In this document: piece by piece, positions 1 to 5,788 of the stretch
Layout of the letters: each line of letters opens with the position of its first letter
Position numbering within the stretch: position 1 is the first letter of the stretch
Origin: Pseudomonadota bacterium
Lineage (GTDB): Bacteria > Pseudomonadota > Alphaproteobacteria > Rhizobiales > Hyphomicrobiaceae
Direction of reading: 5' to 3'
Assembly: GCA_023428365.1 (NCBI GenBank)
Contig: JAEYYQ010000396.1
Span: 1-5,788 of the forward strand
Length of the DNA: 5,788 nucleotides
Program-made: the position numbers and the translations under genes
The notes under the pieces: model-generated
The model's input: only the letters and a program-made list of their open reading frames with translations
The model's database searches: none
Told to the model about the DNA's origin: nothing

Positions 1-326
1 TTGTGATTGTAGTCGCCGTTGAACGTGATTGGCTCGTTATAAGCGCCATCGCAATCGATCACGACGCGGCGCGCGCGTGGCACCGATGTCAGCAGCCGCA
101 CCCAGTCGAGGCGATCACCGAACTGCAGGTCCGTCGTCCACTCGACAACGAAGACAACGGCATCCGCGTTGGACAGGTCCTGCGTGTAGTTGGCCGCGAA
201 CGAGGCGTTGGGCGGGCCATAGATGAAGACCTCGTGCCCCATCGCCTTTGCGGCACGGGTATAGCCGTGCAGGTCCAGCATGCTGCCAGCGTTTTCATAA
301 CCCCAGTAAACAAACACCAGCTTCAT
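1..326 (-). CDS. Glycosyltransferase-like protein, third member of the tandem paralog set (N-terminal 108 residues; 3' end outside window)
   Basis: The frame is open from an ATG at 326-324 down to the window edge, so only the N-terminal part is present. It begins MKLVFVYWGYENAGS and has a Rossmann-like first strand followed by a helix and the turn GHEVFIYGPPN (about residues 30-40), as in the first domain of GT-B type glycosyltransferases. It aligns along its whole visible length with the two genes upstream, including D91-C-D93-G-x-Y96-N97 and a following D-x-NH (residues 105-108). The start is supported by GAGG six bases before the ATG. It follows the stop of the previous gene by 25 bases, so it is probably the fourth gene of the minus-strand operon. 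No signal peptide or membrane segment is seen, which suggests a cytoplasmic protein. Transfer of a sugar to a surface polysaccharide or other acceptor is inferred from fold-like features and context; donor and acceptor are unknown. Confidence 0.85.
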   Translation of the reverse strand, partial: MKLVFVYWGYENAGSMLDLHGYTRAAKAMGHEVFIYGPPNASFAANYTQDLSNADAVVFVVEWTTDLQFGDRLDWVRLLTSVPRARRVVIDCDGAYNEPITFNGDYNH

Positions 327-351
327 TTCGCGCCTCGCCGACCGGCTCTCG

Positions 352-1413
352 TTACTGCCGCATGACATTCAGCAGCTCATCGAGCCGCCGGTCGTAAGAA
401 TGATGAATGGCCAGATGCCGCCGCACGTCCTCAACCAGCCCGCGATAGTTATCGGGACGCTTCAAGGCATCGAGGATCTTTTCCGGAGCATTCCTGCCGG
501 TCAACGTCAACTCCCGTCCCGCCGGGCCATAAACGGTAGCGGCATGATCAGGATCCAGCATCAGCAGCGGAATGGTATCGGCGTAGAAAATCTCGAAATA
601 CTTCAGGGTCAGATGCCGGAGGTGATGCAGCACAGGCCGCTGCGTGAAGATGTTGATCCGCGCCGAACTCATCGTCTGGATCACTTCGTTGAACATCACG
701 GCCGTCGAGGTTTCGATATTCAGCCGGCGGAGTCGCTCGGGATCGGTCAGGAACGCTTCTTCCGGCCCGGCGTCCTTGCCTTCAATCGGCGGCGCATCCC
801 ACCACAGCCCAATAAACCCGATCCGACCGAGCTGGTCGCGGATTTGCTCGACCGCAGGCAGAACCTCCTCGGAGATCTGCTTCCACCGCCACCAGTTATG
901 CCCGACATGCAGGATATCGTACTGCTTCGCGGGCGCATCGGCTGGATCGAGTTGCAGCGACGCATCGTAGCCGTAGAACGGAATCGCGGTCACGTTCGGC
1001 CGGTCGGGCGGTGCTATGGTCGGCTTGACGACGCGATCCGACACCGCATCATAAAAGGTGATCCATTCCTGCTGCTGGGCATCACTGGTGTGATTGTGAT
1101 CGTAGCCCTCGTGCAGAATGCGCGGATTGTACATTCCGTCCATGTCGAGGATCAGCCGATCCTTGCGCGCGAACTTGGCGAGCAGTGCTGCTTCGTTGAG
1201 GCGCGGCACGCGATATAGCTCGGACTCGAACAGGTAGATGATCTTGTCGAATGCGTTGATGTCGGTGGAGAAATTCACGCCCGTCATCCACGGCTGCGGC
1301 GGGCCGTAGAGCGCTACGGTGTGCCCGTGCTTCTCGCCGACGCGCATGTAATCGGCCACGGCATGCGTGTTGCCCGCATTGCCGCGAAATTTCATCACGA
1401 ACAGGATGTTCAT
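352..1413 (-). CDS. Glycosyltransferase-like protein, second member of the tandem paralog set (353 aa)
   Basis: This complete 353-residue protein has no signal peptide or membrane segment. The N-terminus (MNILFVMKFRGNAGNT, then GHTVALYGPP at about 30-39) looks like the first Rossmann unit of a GT-B fold. Conserved blocks shared with its neighbours are D90-M-D92-G-x-Y95-N96, H169-VG-x-NWWRW-K178 opening the presumed second domain, and F273-E274-IFYADTIP-282. The last block resembles the donor-site FEAMACGTP region of GT4/CgeB-like transferases, but the preceding Glu of the E-x7-E motif is absent (R266 there). The C-terminus ends in HHSYDRRLDELL (337-348), also shared. The start ATG overlaps the upstream stop in an ATGA (1410-1413), with GAGG six bases before it inside the upstream gene, so translation is probably coupled. 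Sugar transfer is inferred; a non-catalytic or sugar-binding role cannot be excluded. Confidence 0.92.
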   Translation of the reverse strand: MNILFVMKFRGNAGNTHAVADYMRVGEKHGHTVALYGPPQPWMTGVNFSTDINAFDKIIYLFESELYRVPRLNEAALLAKFARKDRLILDMDGMYNPRILHEGYDHNHTSDAQQQEWITFYDAVSDRVVKPTIAPPDRPNVTAIPFYGYDASLQLDPADAPAKQYDILHVGHNWWRWKQISEEVLPAVEQIRDQLGRIGFIGLWWDAPPIEGKDAGPEEAFLTDPERLRRLNIETSTAVMFNEVIQTMSSARINIFTQRPVLHHLRHLTLKYFEIFYADTIPLLMLDPDHAATVYGPAGRELTLTGRNAPEKILDALKRPDNYRGLVEDVRRHLAIHHSYDRRLDELLNVMRQ

Positions 1414-2522
1414 GACGCGCCTCGTGTACCGCCACGAGTTTTGACGAGGGCGTCGAGTTGCGCAAAGCGCTGCGCGTAGGACTGATGACGGGCCAAATGC
1501 TCTCGCGTCTTCAGCACCGCGTCCCAGTATTTCTCCGGTTTCGCGAGTGCATCCGTGAGCAGCGCGCCGACACCCCCGTCCGGAACCAGTGTCAGCGCGG
1601 CCTCGCCATAGACGGACTGCACGAAATCACGCGGCAGCAGCAGAACCGGGATCGTATCGGCGTGGAACGTCTCGAAGCTGCGCACCGTCGGATAGCCCAG
1701 ATGCCGGAACAGCGGACGATGCAAAATAGGGGTGAATCGCGCCTGCCCCAACAATCCGACCACTTCGTCGAACCGGACGCCGTTGCGGACTTCTGCTTCG
1801 ATACGCGTCAGAAACTCCGGATCAGCGTCGACACCCATGATGCCTTTTTCGGCGGCCCAGGACGGACGCTCCCACCAGTCCCATCCGATTAGACAGCCCG
1901 TGCCCACATCCTTGCGAACCGGTGCATAGCCTTCGAGAAACGCACGCATCCCGGCCCAGCGCTGCCAGTTGCTGCCGACGTACATGACGCCATACGGCTT
2001 CGCGTCCGGGTCGCGCCACGCGGCGGTGGCTTCTTTAGCCGAAGCATATGGCCTGACGACAGAGCCAGGATCGAAGGCGTGGAACAGGAATGATCCTGCG
2101 TCCGGGCGCAGCGGCTTCAGAGTCGGCTGAAGGATGGTGTCGGAGATCGCCTTGATTGCTTCGTCCCACTCCCAGCCGAGGTGCCCGTCGGGCTTTTCGA
2201 GATGGTTGAAGTCGTGATCCAGACGGATCGTGTCGTTATAGCGGCCCCACAGATCGACAACAGCGCGCCGCTCACGTGGCACCGTATCGAGGATGCGTGC
2301 CAGATAGGGCATGTCGGGAAGATCAGACGGCACCTGTAGGATGAACAGCGCCAGATCGACGCCGCTCAGATCCGTCGTGAAGGGCAGGTTGGGCAGGTCC
2401 GGATTTGGCTCGCCATACACCGCAACGTCATGACCTAGCGCGCGCCCCGCAGCCGCGTAATGTTGCACCGTGGAGACGCTGCGGACCCATGGAGAAGCTT
2501 CTGTCACGAGCAGCAGTTTCAT
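1410..2522 (-). CDS. Glycosyltransferase-like protein, first member of the tandem paralog set (370 aa)
   Basis: This 370-residue protein starts MKLLLVTEASPWVRS and has the GHDVAVYGEPN turn at 30-40, a VGSNWQRW block at 182-189, FETFHADTIP at 283-292, and a C-terminal HQSYAQRFAQLDAL. All of these line up with the next gene downstream, and the first two-thirds of the pattern with the truncated third gene. It therefore belongs to the same GT-B-like paralog family. It differs in one potentially important place: the D-x-D-G-x-YN block of its paralogs reads D90-L-W92-G-R-Y95-N96, so the second Asp is Trp. It is also longer, with extra sequence around residues 155-175. Its ATG overlaps the stop of the upstream epimerase gene (ATGA, 2519-2522), and GGGGGA lies five bases upstream. 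The exact sugar donor and acceptor cannot be told from sequence; the transferase role is inference from fold-like features and operon context. Confidence 0.92.
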   Translation of the reverse strand: MKLLLVTEASPWVRSVSTVQHYAAAGRALGHDVAVYGEPNPDLPNLPFTTDLSGVDLALFILQVPSDLPDMPYLARILDTVPRERRAVVDLWGRYNDTIRLDHDFNHLEKPDGHLGWEWDEAIKAISDTILQPTLKPLRPDAGSFLFHAFDPGSVVRPYASAKEATAAWRDPDAKPYGVMYVGSNWQRWAGMRAFLEGYAPVRKDVGTGCLIGWDWWERPSWAAEKGIMGVDADPEFLTRIEAEVRNGVRFDEVVGLLGQARFTPILHRPLFRHLGYPTVRSFETFHADTIPVLLLPRDFVQSVYGEAALTLVPDGGVGALLTDALAKPEKYWDAVLKTREHLARHQSYAQRFAQLDALVKTRGGTRGAS

Positions 2523-3472
2523 TTCTGTCCCCCGGATGCGGCGCCCGCCACAGTCTTGGCCAGCCCCTGCTCGAACGTATGCCGCGGCTGCCAGCCAAGG
2601 ATTTCTCTTGCGCGCGCAGTTTCCGCCTGCACGCGAAGCTGCTCACCCGGACGCAATGGAGCGTACTTGATCGGGTAGGTTCCGGGCGCATGACCAAAGG
2701 CTTCTGCGGCGTGCGCGGCCAGCTGATTGATCGACAGCGACCGGCCACTGCCGAGATTGAACACCCCACCCTTTGCGGCTGGTGTATTCAGCGCCTTTAC
2801 CCAGCCGTCGACGATATCCTCGACGAACACGAAATCGCGGGTCTGCTCGCCGTCTCCGAAGATGGTGATCGGCTCGCTGCGCTGAACCTTACCGAGGAAG
2901 ATGCCGAGCACGCCCTGATACGGGTTGTCCCAAGCCTGCCCCGGCCCATAGACACTGAACATCCGAAGCGACGTGACGCTGAAATTAAAGTCCAGATCGG
3001 GCCGCTCCGCCGTCGAATGCACGTAACGCTCAGCGGCGTGCTTGGTGATGCCGTAATAGGAATCCGGCAGGCACGGCTGGCTTTCCGGCGTCGGAACGTT
3101 GTCCGTATTGCCATAGATCGTCATGGAGCTGGCATAGACCAGCCGCGGCACCTTATGACGCACGCACATCTGAACCGTATTGAGCGTGCCCTCGACATTG
3201 GTACGGAGGTCGGCCACCGGATTGTCGAACGCGCGGATGATCGAGACCTGCCCCGCGATATGGCAGACAGCATCGAGCCCGGCGGCAAAGATCGGTTCCA
3301 TATCCTCGGGCCGGATGACATCGCCCTTGGTGTAGACGACGCCGTCAGGAAGCGTGCTCGGGTAGCTGTTGGATTCATTGTCGATCACGAACACATTGTG
3401 TCCGTCCGCAAGCAAACGCCGACATAGATGCGTGCCGATAAAGCCCGCACCTCCCGTGACGAGTACCCTCAT
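2519..3472 (-). CDS. NAD-dependent sugar-nucleotide epimerase/dehydratase, extended SDR family (GalE/WcaG-like, 317 aa)
   Basis: The protein is a typical extended short-chain dehydrogenase of normal length for sugar-nucleotide epimerases (about 310-340 residues). The NAD-binding G7-GAGFI-G13 is at the very N-terminus, with D31-N32 at the end of the second strand to hold the adenosine ribose. The catalytic set is S116 in YASSMTIYG and Y140-GIT-K144. The C-terminal half has the usual substrate-side elements: R170-MFSVYGPGQ, FGDGEQTRDFVFVEDI (205-220), FNLGSG (238-243) and LRPGE (273-277). Family knowledge says such enzymes oxidise a hexose-nucleotide at C4 and then epimerise or dehydrate it in the cytoplasm; which nucleotide sugar is used here cannot be read off. 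I chose ATG 3472 over the in-frame ATG at 3532 because AAGGAG lies eight bases before it and the family begins almost directly with the glycine motif. It leads the minus-strand operon and shares ATGA with the next gene. Confidence 0.95.
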   Translation of the reverse strand: MRVLVTGGAGFIGTHLCRRLLADGHNVFVIDNESNSYPSTLPDGVVYTKGDVIRPEDMEPIFAAGLDAVCHIAGQVSIIRAFDNPVADLRTNVEGTLNTVQMCVRHKVPRLVYASSMTIYGNTDNVPTPESQPCLPDSYYGITKHAAERYVHSTAERPDLDFNFSVTSLRMFSVYGPGQAWDNPYQGVLGIFLGKVQRSEPITIFGDGEQTRDFVFVEDIVDGWVKALNTPAAKGGVFNLGSGRSLSINQLAAHAAEAFGHAPGTYPIKYAPLRPGEQLRVQAETARAREILGWQPRHTFEQGLAKTVAGAASGGQK

Positions 3473-3480
3473 TCCCCACG

Positions 3481-3488
3481 CTCCTTCC
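3481..3488 (-). promoter_or_regulatory. Ribosome binding site deciding the epimerase start at 3472
   Basis: On the minus strand this reads GGAAGGAG, a near-perfect Shine-Dalgarno sequence, with the AAGGAG part ending eight bases before the ATG at 3472-3470. No comparable sequence precedes the in-frame ATG 60 bases further upstream (3532), so the shorter protein is preferred. Confidence 0.8.
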
Positions 3489-3520
3489 GCGCCCTGCTGG
3501 CGGTTCTGCTCGTGACGCCT

Positions 3521-3538
3521 CAACTGCCACAACTGTTG
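3521..3538. repeat. Short CAACTG direct repeat merging into a small palindrome
   Basis: CAACTG occurs at 3521-3526 and again at 3530-3535 with a three-base gap, giving a nine-base period. The second copy continues into TTG so that CAAC-T-GTTG (3530-3538) is palindromic about its centre. It lies beside the longer inverted repeat and upstream of the ribosome binding site of the minus-strand operon. It might be part of an operator, but short repeats like this are common by chance. Confidence 0.3.
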
Positions 3539-3539
3539 A

Positions 3540-3563
3540 TCTCACGTCCATAAGCTCGTGAGA
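3540..3563. repeat. Inverted repeat, 7-base arms with a 10-base spacer, upstream of the epimerase operon
   Basis: The arms TCTCACG (3540-3546) and CGTGAGA (3557-3563) are perfect reverse complements separated by ten bases. It sits about 68-91 bases before the epimerase start codon. It could be the binding site of a dimeric regulator or a hairpin in the 5' leader of the minus-strand transcript. No T-run follows on either strand, so it does not look like an intrinsic terminator. A repeat of this size can arise by chance in a region of this length, so the functional reading is weak. Confidence 0.5.
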
Positions 3564-3796
3564 CGCGGCCATGAAACCCAAACGTCCGTCACCCGGAATA
3601 TCCGTCGCCCAACAAGCTGCGGAACTACACCGCGCATACTGAGTTTTAGTGTCAATCCGGTCACATTCTTGCTCGCTTCCCGCGCCAAAGGCTAAGCGGC
3701 GGTTGAACGAACGGATGTCCTGAGGCTTCTTGGCACGTTGGCCGTCGGACTGACATCAGATCTTTGGCCGAAAGAGGGCTTCCAGCAGGTAAGGCA

Positions 3797-4822
3797 ATGG
3801 CGACGAAACGTGTTCTGATCACCGGCGGCGCAGGCTTCGTCGGATGTAACGCGGCGCGGTTTTTCGGCGCGCGCAACTGGAATGTCACAGTCCTCGATAA
3901 CCTTTCACGTCAAGGGACCGACCAGAACCTGACGTGGTTGCGCGACGGCACGGCCTTCGACTTCGAGCAAGTCGACGTCCGCGACCGCACGGCCGTCGAG
4001 CGGGTCATTTCCGAAGGCCGCTACGATGCGGTGATCCATTTGGCCGCCCAGGTTGCCGTTACGACGTCGGTCGTCGATCCGCGCCTCGACTTCGCAGTCA
4101 ACGCATTGGGCACCTTCAACATCCTCGACGCGCTGCGCCAGTACAGCAAGGACACGGTGCTGGTGTTCGCCTCGACCAACAAGGTCTACGGCAAGATCGC
4201 CGGCGCGGACAGCGAGTTGCAGGGCAATCGTTACGCCTATACCGACCGCCCACACGGGATCAGCGAAAGCGAACCGCTCGATTTTCTCTCGCCGTATGGC
4301 TGCTCGAAAGGCGCTGCCGATCAGTACGTGCTGGATTTCGCGCGCATTTACGGCATCCCGGCGACGTCATTCCGCCAGTCCTGCATCTACGGCACTCGCC
4401 AGTTCGGTGTCGAGGACCAGGGCTGGGTGGCGTGGTTCGCCATCGCCTCGCTCCTCGGTCGCGACATCACCATTTTCGGTGACGGCAAGCAGGTTCGGGA
4501 TGTCCTGCACGTCGAGGATCTGCTGCGCGCCTACGACAGCGCCATTCGAGCGCCGGAAAAGATCGCCGGTCAGGCCTTCAACATCGGTGGCGGGCCGAAG
4601 CACATCATGTCTCTGATCGACCTGATCGGCATTCTCGAAAAGAAGCTCGGCCGCAAAATCCCATTGAAGTGGTCCAATTGGCGGCCCGGCGACCAGCGGG
4701 TCTACGTCAGCGACATCCGCAAGCTCGAGGATACACTCGGCTGGAAGCCGGAGGTCAGTGTCGACAAGGGCGTGCTCCAGCTCGTCGATTGGGTCGACGA
4801 AAACCGCGACGCGTTCGGTTAA
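3797..4822 (+). CDS. CDP-paratose/CDP-tyvelose 2-epimerase-like extended SDR (rfbE/tyv-like, 341 aa)
   Basis: The protein is a full-length extended SDR with NAD-binding G10-GAGFV-G16 and D34-N35 for the adenosine ribose. The catalytic residues are T127 in STNKVYG (126-132) and Y167-GCS-K171. The pattern HLAAQVAVTTSV (81-92), the STNKVYG variant, SPYGCSKGAADQYVLD, FGVEDQGWVAWF (203-214), FGDGKQVRDVLHVEDL and WRPGDQ (295-300) is the signature I associate with CDP-tyvelose 2-epimerase rather than with UDP-glucose 4-epimerase. The 40-residue Thr-Tyr spacing also matches, from memory, Thr124/Tyr164 of the Salmonella Typhi enzyme. That enzyme inverts C2 of CDP-paratose in O-antigen synthesis. Because no dideoxysugar genes are seen here, the substrate may be a different nucleotide sugar. 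ATG 3797 is preferred to a TTG at 3764 because the family starts close to the glycine motif and AGG lies seven bases before it. Confidence 0.93.
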   Translation: MATKRVLITGGAGFVGCNAARFFGARNWNVTVLDNLSRQGTDQNLTWLRDGTAFDFEQVDVRDRTAVERVISEGRYDAVIHLAAQVAVTTSVVDPRLDFAVNALGTFNILDALRQYSKDTVLVFASTNKVYGKIAGADSELQGNRYAYTDRPHGISESEPLDFLSPYGCSKGAADQYVLDFARIYGIPATSFRQSCIYGTRQFGVEDQGWVAWFAIASLLGRDITIFGDGKQVRDVLHVEDLLRAYDSAIRAPEKIAGQAFNIGGGPKHIMSLIDLIGILEKKLGRKIPLKWSNWRPGDQRVYVSDIRKLEDTLGWKPEVSVDKGVLQLVDWVDENRDAFG

Positions 4823-4912
4823 CCCCATCCGGATGGCATAGCACCCGCCTGTTCTGCGTCTTTCTTTGCGCTGGCGCTGCTGTAGAGTGCGACAGCCAGC
4901 CAGAACACTGCC

Positions 4913-4918
4913 GGGGAG
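4913..4918 (+). promoter_or_regulatory. Ribosome binding site of the aminotransferase gene
   Basis: GGGGAG ends seven bases before the ATG at 4926-4928. It fixes that start within the 103-base gap after the epimerase. I see no clear sigma-70 promoter or terminator in the gap, so read-through from the epimerase gene is possible. Confidence 0.65.
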
Positions 4919-4925
4919 ACGCCGA

Positions 4926-5788
4926 ATGGAAGATCTCGATATCGACTGGACGACCGGTGGCATCGTCCAGCGCCGCGACACGTTCTACGCCGCATCTCAA
5001 CGGGCCTTCGTGCCTTATAAGACGCCGCTGATCTTCAGCCGCGGCGAGCGGCAGTATCTCTGGGACGAGACCGGCAAGAAGTATATCGACCTTCTCGGCA
5101 TGAACGTTTGCATTTCGGTCGGCCACGCCCATCCAAAGGTGACGGCTGCCGTCACGGAGCAGCTGCAAAAGCTGCAACACTGCACGACAATGTTCTATCA
5201 CCCCGTTCCCGCGCATTTCGCCGAGGAGCTGGTGGCCCGCATGCCGAAAGGTCATGACTGGGTCGTGCACTTCACCAGCAGCGGCACCGAAGCCATCGAT
5301 CTCGCCCTGGTGATGGCGCAGACCTATACCGGCAACATCGACATGCTGGCGTTGCGTAACGCCTATCACGGCGCCACCATTGGCGCGCAGTCGCTGACCG
5401 GCATCAGCGGTTTCCGGCATCACATGCCGCTACTTGGCGGAATTCATCACATCGCCAATCCCGATCCCTATCGTGGCATCTTCGGCGATGACACCGACGC
5501 CTATCTCGCCGAAATCGATCGCACCATCCTCTATGCGACCTCGGGGAAACTCGCCGGCTTCATCGTCGAACCGATCCAGGGTTATGGCGGCATCGTCGAA
5601 TGTCCGCCCGGCTATCTGAAGGCGGCAACCGAAAAGGTGCGCGAACGCGGTGGCGTGCTGATCATCGACGAGGTGCAATCCGGCTTCGCGCGGACCGGCG
5701 ACCACTACTGGGGCTTCGAAGCTCACGACGTGGTGCCCGAAATCGTCGTCATGGCCAAGGGCATCGGCAACGGCTTCCCGCTGGGCGC
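4926..5788 (+). CDS. Class III pyridoxal-phosphate aminotransferase, alanine-glyoxylate aminotransferase 2-like (first 287 residues; 3' end outside window)
   Basis: The reading frame runs from ATG 4926 to the window end without a stop; about two-thirds of a usual 430-460 residue protein is present. Class III landmarks appear in order: YLWDETGKKYIDLLG (44-58), VGHAHPKV (65-72), the phosphate-binding S118-S-G-T-E122, AYHGAT (146-151), EPIQGYGG (215-222), the pyridine-nitrogen Asp in IID248-E-V, GFARTG, and the Schiff-base Lys278 in MAKGIGNGFPLG. The stretches TYTGNIDML, LRNAYHG, NPDPYRG and YATSGKLAGFI are what I recognise from alanine-glyoxylate aminotransferase 2 and related omega-amino-acid transaminases. 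It would move an amino group between an amino acid and an oxo-acid such as glyoxylate or pyruvate in the cytoplasm. Sugar aminotransferases of polysaccharide clusters are normally of the DegT/DnrJ type, so a direct sugar substrate is not expected. The family call is firm; the substrate is not. Confidence 0.93.
   Translation, partial: MEDLDIDWTTGGIVQRRDTFYAASQRAFVPYKTPLIFSRGERQYLWDETGKKYIDLLGMNVCISVGHAHPKVTAAVTEQLQKLQHCTTMFYHPVPAHFAEELVARMPKGHDWVVHFTSSGTEAIDLALVMAQTYTGNIDMLALRNAYHGATIGAQSLTGISGFRHHMPLLGGIHHIANPDPYRGIFGDDTDAYLAEIDRTILYATSGKLAGFIVEPIQGYGGIVECPPGYLKAATEKVRERGGVLIIDEVQSGFARTGDHYWGFEAHDVVPEIVVMAKGIGNGFPLG

Larger units (their letters stand above)
3473..3796. promoter_or_regulatory. 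Divergent intergenic region, presumed to hold both promoters
   Basis: These 324 bases separate the two divergent gene sets and contain no convincing gene. Divergence means that promoters for both directions should lie here, but none is clear by eye. On the minus strand there is an exact TTGACA at 3650-3655, yet the hexamer 17 bases downstream is CGGTGT, a poor -10; TGTAGT at 3624-3629 would need a 20-base spacer. On the plus strand TTGAAC at 3703-3708 is followed 17 bases later by CTTCTT, also poor. The leader side of the minus-strand operon carries a 7-base inverted repeat (3540-3563) and repeated CAACTG (3521-3538), which could be operator or leader-RNA elements. Assignment of the whole stretch as regulatory is inference from gene orientation. 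Confidence 0.55.

Noticed and set aside
400..1218. Long plus-strand open frame (272 codons) opposite the middle glycosyltransferase-like gene
   Set aside because: It is the antisense shadow of a well-supported gene in GC-rich DNA, where the opposite strand easily stays open. Its translation has no recognisable domain and no good ribosome binding site was seen.
2405..3427. Long plus-strand open frame (340 codons) opposite the minus-strand epimerase
   Set aside because: It covers the epimerase, whose motifs are unmistakable. The antisense product is rich in Arg, His and Asp and resembles no family I know.
3473..3532. Possible 20-residue N-terminal extension of the minus-strand epimerase from ATG 3532
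   Set aside because: The family begins within a few residues of the glycine motif, and a strong AAGGAG precedes the internal ATG at 3472.
3571..3642. Small plus-strand open frame of 23 codons starting MKPKRPSP, a possible leader peptide
   Set aside because: It has no clear ribosome binding site, no run of regulatory codons and no following attenuator hairpin; an ORF this short is expected by chance.
3729..3747. Sigma-54 like promoter before the plus-strand epimerase (CTTGGCACG)
   Set aside because: The -24 block matches well, but the -12 position reads CCGT instead of TTGC, and the required GC at the set spacing is GT.
3764..3796. Possible TTG start extending the plus-strand epimerase by 11 residues
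   Set aside because: The added residues are not part of the family, and ATG 3797 has an AGG at suitable spacing.
4825..4836. Palindrome CCATCCGGATGG just after the plus-strand epimerase stop, considered as a terminator
   Set aside because: There is no loop between the arms beyond the palindrome itself and no T-run after it, so it is not a convincing intrinsic terminator.
4860..4888. Possible sigma-70 promoter in the gap before the aminotransferase (TTGCGC and TAGAGT)
   Set aside because: The two boxes are only 11 bases apart, far from the usual 16-18, and neither is a strong match.
4367..5423. Minus-strand open frames under the plus-strand epimerase and aminotransferase (4367-4981 and 4755-5423)
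   Set aside because: They overlap each other and two strongly supported genes, and have no recognisable motif; they are shadows.

Overview
The window looks like part of a surface-polysaccharide or glycoconjugate locus from a moderately GC-rich proteobacterium. GC is about 60% by eye, genes are tightly packed and ATGA start/stop overlaps are common. The style fits an alphaproteobacterium such as a member of the Rhizobiales, but that assignment is inference from composition and gene type only.

The layout is divergent around a 324-base intergenic region (3473-3796). To its left, four genes run on the minus strand: an extended short-chain dehydrogenase/reductase (SDR) sugar-nucleotide epimerase/dehydratase (2519-3472), then three tandem, mutually related glycosyltransferase-like proteins (1410-2522, 352-1413, and one cut by the window edge at 1-326). 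The first three genes are joined by 4-base ATGA overlaps and the last gap is 25 bases, so this is almost certainly one operon.

To the right, on the plus strand, lie a second, distinct SDR (3797-4822) with a signature very close to CDP-paratose/CDP-tyvelose 2-epimerase, and after a 103-base gap a class III pyridoxal-phosphate aminotransferase (4926 to beyond the window end) of the alanine-glyoxylate aminotransferase 2 type.

Taken together, the two SDRs would make or interconvert nucleotide sugars, and the three paralogous proteins are plausible sugar transferases using them. The aminotransferase may supply or consume an amino-acid or amino-sugar precursor, or may be an unrelated neighbour. 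None of the dideoxysugar synthesis genes that normally accompany a tyvelose epimerase is visible, so the true substrate is open. The most unusual element is the run of three diverged paralogs with shared motifs (D-x-D/W-G-x-YN, VG-x-NW-x-RW, FE-x-F-x-ADTIP), which I cannot assign to a characterised glycosyltransferase family. No RNA genes, insertion sequences, CRISPR arrays or convincing terminators were seen.
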